DNA of 64,000 bases from JAVKFY01 sp040223615 (lineage in GTDB: Bacteria; Pseudomonadota; Alphaproteobacteria; GCA-2731375): assembly GCA_040223615.1 (NCBI GenBank), contig JAVKFY010000077.1:11083-75082 (forward strand), written 5' to 3'. Shown here in pieces: positions 58,707 to 64,000 of this stretch (position 1 is its first letter; every line of letters starts with the position of its first letter). The notes under the pieces are model-generated. The model searched no databases. It saw only the letters and a list, made by a program, of their open reading frames with translations, and had not been told where the DNA came from. The position numbers and the translations under genes were made by a program.

Positions 58707-60299
58707 TCAGATGACCGGCACGGCGTAGCCGTCGCGGCGAGGGTCGGCGGCGCCTTCCAGGGCGCCGGTTTCGGGGTCGCGGGCGATGCCGTGCATGCCG
58801 CCGACCATCCAGGTGTAGGCGTCGACCACCTCGACCTCGTGGCCGCGCGCGCACAAGCCATGCAGCGTCGCCGGGTCGTAGCGGGATTCGGCGCAGACCC
58901 GCTTGCCGTCCCACAACCGCCCGCGCGGCGCCGTGACCGCGCGTTGCAGCGGCCGGCCATAGACCAGGTGCTGCACCATGACCTGGGTCTGGGTCTGGCA
59001 GATGCCGTAGCTGCCGGGCGTGCCGAGCGAGAGGACCGGCTTGCCATCCTTCAGCGTCAGCGACGGCGCGATCGGCAGCGCCAGTTCCGAGCCCGGCGCC
59101 ATGAAGTTCGGCGCCTGCGGGTTCAGCTCGCCCCAGTTCAGGAAATTGTTCAGGCAGACGCCGGTGCCCGGCACCACGATGCCCGAGCCATAAACGCCAC
59201 CCAGCGACTGGGTGATGCAGACCGCGTTGCCTTCCGCGTCGATGGCGGAGAAGGACGTCGTGTTCTCCTTCGCCGCCGACGTCGAGGTGGCGTCGGGGAA
59301 CATCTCGGTCAGGCCTTCGACCGGCGCGTCGGCCTCGACCAGCGCGCGCAGGCGTCCGATGGCATCGTCGGAAAACAGCGCCGCGAGTTTCGCCGGATCG
59401 GGCTTGTTGTTGCGGATGCGGGTGTCGGCCGACAGGCGAATGGCGCGCCAGACCCGGTCGACATGGCGCACGCCGTCGGGCTCGTCGTTGGCCAGGTCGA
59501 GGCCGTCGAGGATCGCCAGGCTCATCAGCAGCTGGAAGGCCTCGCACGGCGGCGGCGGCACATGGACATCGACGCCGGCGAAGCGGCCGACCGTAGTGTC
59601 CTGCCAGCGCGGCTCGAATTCGGCCAGGTCGGCCAGGTCGAGGCAGCCGCCCAGCGACTGGACGAAATCGACCAGGGCGCGACCGAGCGCGCCGCTGTGC
59701 AGATAGGCCGGGCCGTCGGCGACGATGGCCTCGTAGGTCTCGGCCAGCGCCGGCTGCTTCAGCACGCGGCCCTGGACGAACTCGCCACCGACCGGCTTGG
59801 CGTAGTTGTCGCGCCAGCTTTCGTTGCCGCCGATCTCGGCCAGCACGCCGTTGGTGAAGGCGGCGTTCTTCTCGGTCAGCGGGAAGCCATCGCGCGCCAA
59901 CCGGATCGCCGGCGCGAAGATCCGGGCGCGGTCCAGCCGGCCGTACTTCGCCGCCAGCGTGCACCAGCCGATCAGGTTGCCGGGCGCGGCCACCGGATGC
60001 GGCCCGCGCACCATTTCCGCACGCTTGCGGCTGGCGGGATCGAACTTGCGCGGCACCGGGGTGACGAAATCCAGCACCCCGGTGCGACCCTCGCCGGCAT
60101 GGTAGAAGGTGGCGATGCCGGTGCCGGCCAGGCCGGACATATAGGGCTCGACCACGTTCAGCGCCCCGGCGACGGCGGCGATGGCGTCGAAGGCATTGCC
60201 GCCGGCGGCCAAGATGCCGGCGCCCGCGGTGGCCGCAAGCGGGTGGGCCGCGGCCACCATGCCGTGCCGCGAAGTCACCGTCGGCCGTGTGTCCAGCAT
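58707..60299 (-). CDS. Gamma-glutamyltransferase family protein
   Basis: A 530-residue Ntn-hydrolase. N-terminal MVAAAHPLAATAGAGILAAGGNAFDAIAA is typical, quoted here only as its part AGILAAGGNAFDAIAA. The autocleavage/nucleophile Thr is in AKENTTSFSAIDAEGN, and GSGIVVPGTGVCLNNFL follows. A glycine-rich SYGICQTQTQVMV near the end binds substrate. No Sec signal is visible, unlike the periplasmic Ggt. ATG 60299 with GGAGAAGG is preferred to the longer TTG start. It may act on a gamma-glutamyl or other amide catabolite. Confidence 0.9.
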   Translation of the reverse strand: MLDTRPTVTSRHGMVAAAHPLAATAGAGILAAGGNAFDAIAAVAGALNVVEPYMSGLAGTGIATFYHAGEGRTGVLDFVTPVPRKFDPASRKRAEMVRGPHPVAAPGNLIGWCTLAAKYGRLDRARIFAPAIRLARDGFPLTEKNAAFTNGVLAEIGGNESWRDNYAKPVGGEFVQGRVLKQPALAETYEAIVADGPAYLHSGALGRALVDFVQSLGGCLDLADLAEFEPRWQDTTVGRFAGVDVHVPPPPCEAFQLLMSLAILDGLDLANDEPDGVRHVDRVWRAIRLSADTRIRNNKPDPAKLAALFSDDAIGRLRALVEADAPVEGLTEMFPDATSTSAAKENTTSFSAIDAEGNAVCITQSLGGVYGSGIVVPGTGVCLNNFLNWGELNPQAPNFMAPGSELALPIAPSLTLKDGKPVLSLGTPGSYGICQTQTQVMVQHLVYGRPLQRAVTAPRGRLWDGKRVCAESRYDPATLHGLCARGHEVEVVDAYTWMVGGMHGIARDPETGALEGAADPRRDGYAVPVI

Positions 60300-60374
60300 C
60301 GTCCTTCTCCAGTCTTTCTCAACCAATAGCGCTATACTGACACCTGTTTACCGCTTCGGGGAGAGCGGCAAGGC

Positions 60375-61436
60375 ATGGCCGATAGCCAGACCGTGGAAAC
60401 CAACGACGCGCGCCACCTCCAGGACATGATCCGGGCGCTGCGCACCGAGCTGGATCGTGGCCGGGTCGCCCGCGAGGACGAGCTGCACGACGCCGAGCGC
60501 AACAAGGTGCGCGAGCAGCAGCAGTTGCGCGACACCGTGGTGGCGCTGCGCCAGGCGCTGGAGCGGTCCGAACTGGACCGGGCGCAGGCGGTGCAGGAGG
60601 CGCTGCTGCGCTCCGGCGCCGAGCTGCGCCAGTTGCGCACCACCGTCGGCAGCCTGCGCGAGGAGCTGGAGACCAGCCGGGCCGAACGCGCCGACGCGGT
60701 GCAACGGGCGCGGGCCGAATCGAACAGCGAGATGACCCAGCTCCGGCGCACGGTCGACGCCCTGCGGCGCCAGCTCGAAGCCACCGAGATCGAGCGCGAC
60801 CAGGGCATCCAGGCGGCCCAGCTCGCCGCCGCGAACGAAGTCGCGCAGCTCAAGACCACCGTCTCGGCGCTGCGCCGCGAGCTGGAGACGGCGCGCCAGG
60901 AGAGAATCGAGTCGGTGCAGCAGGCGCGCGCGGAAGGCGCCGGCGAGATCAAGCAGCTGCATGCGACCATCGCCGGCCTGCGTCGCGAACTGGAGGCGCT
61001 GGGGCTGGAGCGCGACGACCAGCTCCAGGAGGCGGCGCGGGCCAAGGCGCGCGAGTTCAAGCAGCTCAGCGAGACCGTCGCCGCACTGCGCCGGCAGATC
61101 GAATCCGGCGAACTGGAGCGAAACGACGCGTTGCAGCAGATGGAACAGCGCAACGTCGACGAGACGCGCCTGCTGCACGACACCATCCGGGCGTTGCGCG
61201 CGGAACTGGAGCAGGAACGCTTCGAACGCCTGGAGTCGATTACCGAGCTGCAAGGCGAGGCGGACGGCGAGCAGCGGCTGCTGCGCGATACCGTCGCCGA
61301 GCTGCGCGAGCGGCTGGAGAAGCAGCAGGCGCGGCAGGAATACGACCTGCACGAGGCGCGCCGGGCGGCGCGCGACGAGCAGACGCAACTGCACGACACC
61401 ATCCGAGCGCTGCGGGCGCAACTGGAGGACAGATGA
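60375..61436 (+). CDS. Coiled-coil protein of tandem 36-residue repeats
   Basis: A 353-residue all-helical protein. From residue 15 it is nine consecutive 36-residue units plus a 15-residue tenth. Each unit begins like LRxTVxALRRELE and carries ERxxxxQ further on; spacing stays exactly 36 throughout (starts 15, 51, 87, 123, 159, 195, 231, 267, 303, 339). It should form a very long coiled coil of about 50 nm if continuous. No membrane segment or signal. GGGGAG precedes the ATG. It overlaps the cyclase start as ATGA. I do not recognise the family. Confidence 0.85.
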   Translation: MADSQTVETNDARHLQDMIRALRTELDRGRVAREDELHDAERNKVREQQQLRDTVVALRQALERSELDRAQAVQEALLRSGAELRQLRTTVGSLREELETSRAERADAVQRARAESNSEMTQLRRTVDALRRQLEATEIERDQGIQAAQLAAANEVAQLKTTVSALRRELETARQERIESVQQARAEGAGEIKQLHATIAGLRRELEALGLERDDQLQEAARAKAREFKQLSETVAALRRQIESGELERNDALQQMEQRNVDETRLLHDTIRALRAELEQERFERLESITELQGEADGEQRLLRDTVAELRERLEKQQARQEYDLHEARRAARDEQTQLHDTIRALRAQLEDR

Positions 61437-63730
61437 CGGTTAGCCGACAAGACGACGTGCCGGCACCGAAGCCGGCGGCGCGCAAGGGTGGCCGGCGCAA
61501 GCGCAGCAACCGCGCCGAACTGCTGCTGGAAGTGTCGAACCGCCTGGCGGCGCTGTCGGGCCTGAACGAACAGCTCGAAGCGCTGCTCGAACTGACGGTC
61601 GACAGCATCGGCTGCGAACGCGGCACGCTGTTCCTGAACGACCCGATCGCCGGCGAGCTTTACAGCCGCGTGGCGCAGGGCGCGTTCGAGCGCGAGATCC
61701 GCATTCTCAACAATTCCGGCATCGCCGGCCTGGTGTTCACCACCGGCGAGGGCCTGATCATCCATGACGTCTACAACCACCCGAAGTTCAACCGGATGGT
61801 CGACGAGGCCTCCGAGTTCGTCACCCGAGACATGATCTGCGTGCCGATCCGTACCGTGCACGGCGAGGTGATCGGCGTCGCGCAGTGTTTGAACAAGACC
61901 GAGGGACGTTTCTCCGCCGACGACCAGTCGCTGCTCGAAGCGATGACGATGCAGGCCTCGGTGGTGCTGCAATCGACGCTGTTCATCCAGAAGATGGAAC
62001 GCTCGCGGCAGCAGGAATCGGAGTTCCTCGACGTCGTCTCCGAAGTGTCGTCGGAAATACAGCTCGGCCCGCTGCTGCAGAAGATCATGGGCGCGGTCAC
62101 CAAGATGCTGAACTCCGACCGCTCCACGCTGTTCCTCAACGACGAGAAGACCAACGAGCTCTACACCGAGATCGGCCAGGGCCTGGGCGCGACCAAGATC
62201 CGGCTGCCGAACAATGTCGGTATCGCCGGCACGGTGTTCACCACCGGCCGGTCGGTGAACATCCCGTTCGCCTATGCCGACCTGCGCTTCGATCCCTCGT
62301 TCGACAACCGCACCGGCTATTTCACCCGCTCGATCCTGTGCGTGCCGGTGACCAACAAGGACGGCAAGACGATCGGCGTGACCCAGGTGCTGAACAAGCA
62401 GGGCGGGCCGTTCACCGAAGGCGACGAGGCGCGGCTGAAGGCGTTCACGGCGCAGATCTCGATCGGCCTGGAGAACGCCAAGCTGTTCGACGATGTGCAG
62501 AACATGAAGAACTACAACGAGGCCATGCTGGAAAGCATGAGCAACGGCGTCGTCACCTTCGATTCCGAGGGCAAGGTGGTGACCTGCAACGCCGCCGGCC
62601 TGCGCCTGCTGCACTGCCGCGGCGACGACATCATCGGTAAGCCGGTCGACAAGTTCTTCGTCGGCGAGAACGTGGCGGTGGCCGACAAGGTGCGCCGCGT
62701 CTCCGGCACCCGCGAGCCGGAAATCGTCGTCGACGCGGAACTGAAGTTCCACGGCGAGACGGTGTCCACCAACCTCACCTTCCTGCCGTTGCAGAGCACC
62801 AAGGAAGACACCCTGGGCTCGATGCTGCTGATCGAGGATATCTCCTCGGAGAAGCGGGTGAAGTCGACGATGGCGCGCTACATGGACCCGGGCCTGGCGG
62901 AGAAGCTGCTGGACGCCGGCGGCGAGATCCTCGGCGGCCAGGCCAGCGAGGCGACGGTGCTGTTCTCCGACATCCGCGGCTTCACCACGCTGACCGAGGA
63001 ACTCGGCGCGCAGGGTACGGTCAGCCTGCTGAACGACTACTTCTCGGTGATGGTCGATTGCATCCAGAAAGAAGGCGGCATGCTGGACAAGTTCATCGGC
63101 GACGCGATCATGGCGATCTTCGGTACGCCGTTCGCGCACGAGGACGATGCCGACCGCGCCATGCGCACTTCGATCGACATGCTGCGTTCGCTGGAGAAGT
63201 TCAACGTCGAGCGCGTCGGCTTCGGCCTGAAGCCGATCGACATCGGCATCGGCCTCAACACCGACACCGTGGTCTCCGGCAATATCGGCTCGCCGAAGCG
63301 GATGGACTACACGGTGATCGGCGACGGCGTGAACCTGGCGGCGCGGCTGGAGAGCGCCTGCAAGCAGTACGGCGCCAAGCTGCTGATCTCGGAATACACG
63401 CTGGCGCGGGTGAAGAGCACCTACCGCACCCGCGAGATCGACAAGCTGGTGGTCAAGGGCAAGACCGAACCGGTCGGGGTCTACGAGGTGCTGGACTTCC
63501 ACACAGCCCAGAGCTTCCCGAACATGATCGACGTGGTCGGCTCGTTCCAGAACGGCATCAGCCTGTACCGCGAGCGCCGCTTCGACGACGCCCGCGCGCA
63601 GTTCGTGGCGGCACTGGCCAAGCACGGCGAGGACAAGGCCGCCAAGCTCTACCTGGACCGCTGCGACTACCTGAAGGAGAACCCGCCGCCCGACGACTGG
63701 GACGGCGCCTGGGTCGCGACGGACAAGTAG
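61433..63730 (+). CDS. Class III adenylate/guanylate cyclase with two GAF domains and a PAS domain
   Basis: A 765-residue soluble cyclase. After a basic start come GAF1 (about residues 40-190, CERGTLFLNDPIAGELYSRV), GAF2 (about 210-365, NVGIAGTVFTTGRSVNIPFA) and PAS (about 370-480, MSNGVVTFDSEGKVVTCNAA). The class III catalytic domain begins near residue 505: VLFSDIRGFTTLTEEL has the first metal Asp, KFIGDAIMAIFGTPFAHEDD the second, and MDYTVIGDGVNLAARLES the transition-state region. A TPR-like helix pair closes the protein. It should make cAMP or cGMP under control of ligands bound to GAF. It is coupled to the repeat protein. Confidence 0.93.
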   Translation: MTVSRQDDVPAPKPAARKGGRRKRSNRAELLLEVSNRLAALSGLNEQLEALLELTVDSIGCERGTLFLNDPIAGELYSRVAQGAFEREIRILNNSGIAGLVFTTGEGLIIHDVYNHPKFNRMVDEASEFVTRDMICVPIRTVHGEVIGVAQCLNKTEGRFSADDQSLLEAMTMQASVVLQSTLFIQKMERSRQQESEFLDVVSEVSSEIQLGPLLQKIMGAVTKMLNSDRSTLFLNDEKTNELYTEIGQGLGATKIRLPNNVGIAGTVFTTGRSVNIPFAYADLRFDPSFDNRTGYFTRSILCVPVTNKDGKTIGVTQVLNKQGGPFTEGDEARLKAFTAQISIGLENAKLFDDVQNMKNYNEAMLESMSNGVVTFDSEGKVVTCNAAGLRLLHCRGDDIIGKPVDKFFVGENVAVADKVRRVSGTREPEIVVDAELKFHGETVSTNLTFLPLQSTKEDTLGSMLLIEDISSEKRVKSTMARYMDPGLAEKLLDAGGEILGGQASEATVLFSDIRGFTTLTEELGAQGTVSLLNDYFSVMVDCIQKEGGMLDKFIGDAIMAIFGTPFAHEDDADRAMRTSIDMLRSLEKFNVERVGFGLKPIDIGIGLNTDTVVSGNIGSPKRMDYTVIGDGVNLAARLESACKQYGAKLLISEYTLARVKSTYRTREIDKLVVKGKTEPVGVYEVLDFHTAQSFPNMIDVVGSFQNGISLYRERRFDDARAQFVAALAKHGEDKAAKLYLDRCDYLKENPPPDDWDGAWVATDK

Positions 63731-63867
63731 GGCCGAACCAGAGATGGCCGGGCCAAGCCCACGGGTGTCCGGTCAAGGCGTCGCGCGACAATCAGACGCG
63801 TTTTGGAGAACAATCGGTTGTGCCGTCCCACGGTTGGCGTGGACGGCACTACCATAGGAACCTCGTC

Positions 63868-63887
63868 ATTCCTGCGAAGGCAGGAAT
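63868..63887. repeat. Small palindrome in an intergenic repeat
   Basis: ATTCCTGC at 63868-63875 and GCAGGAAT at 63880-63887 form an eight-base stem around GAAG. The context, CGTCATTCCTGCGAAGGCAG, resembles a widespread proteobacterial intergenic repeat. It lies 140 bases after the cyclase stop and may act as a terminator or mobile repeat. Confidence 0.6.
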
Positions 63888-63920
63888 CCAGACCGGCCGC
63901 TGTGGCGGTTTCACGCGGAG

Positions 63921-63981
63921 CTTGCCGATGCGGGTTCGCCGAACCCGCCAAGGCGACCTTGAGGTCGCCTTGCTCGGCAAG
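63921..63981. repeat. Nested palindromes forming a three-stem structure
   Basis: An outer stem CTTGCCGA (63921-63928) with TCGGCAAG (63974-63981) encloses two hairpins: GCGGGTTCG (63930-63938) with CGAACCCGC (63940-63948), and AAGGCGACCT (63950-63959) with AGGTCGCCTT (63962-63971). All pair perfectly. It resembles a mobile palindromic repeat or structured RNA end. The window stops 19 bases later. Confidence 0.65.
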
Positions 63982-64000
63982 GGAGACGCGGAATCGCGGA

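Noticed and set aside
60332..63625. A very long minus-strand reading frame (1097 codons) opposite the repeat protein and cyclase
   Set aside because: Its translation is Arg/His/Gln/Val/Ser-biased with no domain, and the plus strand encodes recognised domains with ribosome sites. Such mirror frames are normal in GC-rich DNA.
63921..63981. tRNA gene
   Set aside because: The stems do not have tRNA arm lengths, there is no anticodon arm layout and no CCA end, and the stems are perfect palindromes typical of repeats.

Overview
The window is GC-rich DNA (roughly two thirds G+C, estimated by eye) with tightly packed genes. Many start and stop codons overlap as ATGA or GTGA. The alphaproteobacterial-type IF-1, TRAP transporters, hydantoinase and CoA-ligase genes, and overall style fit an alphaproteobacterium, plausibly a Rhodospirillales relative. 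No 16S rRNA gene is present, so this placement is inference. No rRNA, tRNA or CRISPR array was recognised.

Layout. 1-4085 (minus): a translationally coupled operon of CoA ligase, PEP-mutase/isocitrate-lyase-like enzyme, HyuB and the start of HyuA. 4124-17559: a palindromic repeat, a FecR-domain protein overlapping a haloacid dehalogenase, an aldehyde dehydrogenase, an ADP-forming acyl-CoA synthetase, a TauD-type dioxygenase, aspartate dehydrogenase, an orphan histidine kinase, a hemolysin III-family protein, a flavin monooxygenase, the DgoA/DgoK pair and two membrane proteins. 17728-23890 (plus): a quinone-oxidoreductase-like enzyme, a complete TRAP transporter (DctP, DctQ, DctM), an acyl-CoA ligase and a hotdog thioesterase, which reads as an import-and-activate operon for an organic acid.

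23887-43804 (minus): a 20 kb phage structural module, all in one direction. It runs from a small terminase-like ORF and the large terminase through portal, scaffold-like protein, SU10-type capsid, adaptor, fibres and a nozzle/stabilisation-like protein to spanin-like genes and a 3TM holin. No tape measure, integrase, repressor, replication gene or endolysin was recognised, so it looks like a short-tailed (podovirus-type) particle. It carries an AT-richer cargo island (31372-32582) with a possible LexA box, and three lesions: an in-frame TGA in a fibre gene, a frameshift in the holin and a stop in a DUF6471-like remnant. Two copies of a repeat also found in host DNA lie inside it. It is either a decaying prophage or a domesticated particle module.

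44135-63730: infA next to the phage module, then an enoyl-CoA hydratase, GNAT and Nudix proteins, a methyltransferase/hydratase cluster, a Bcr/CflA-type exporter with a perfect upstream palindrome, a VOC protein with an MhpD-type hydratase, an N,N-dimethylformamidase-like pair, a MNT/HEPN pair whose HEPN gene has an amber stop, an acyl-CoA ligase, a carboxymuconolactone-decarboxylase-family protein and a gamma-glutamyltransferase. The last operon pairs a coiled-coil protein built of nine and a half exact 36-residue repeats with a GAF-GAF-PAS-class III cyclase. This is the most unusual host gene pair in the window. 63731-64000 holds nested palindromic repeats.
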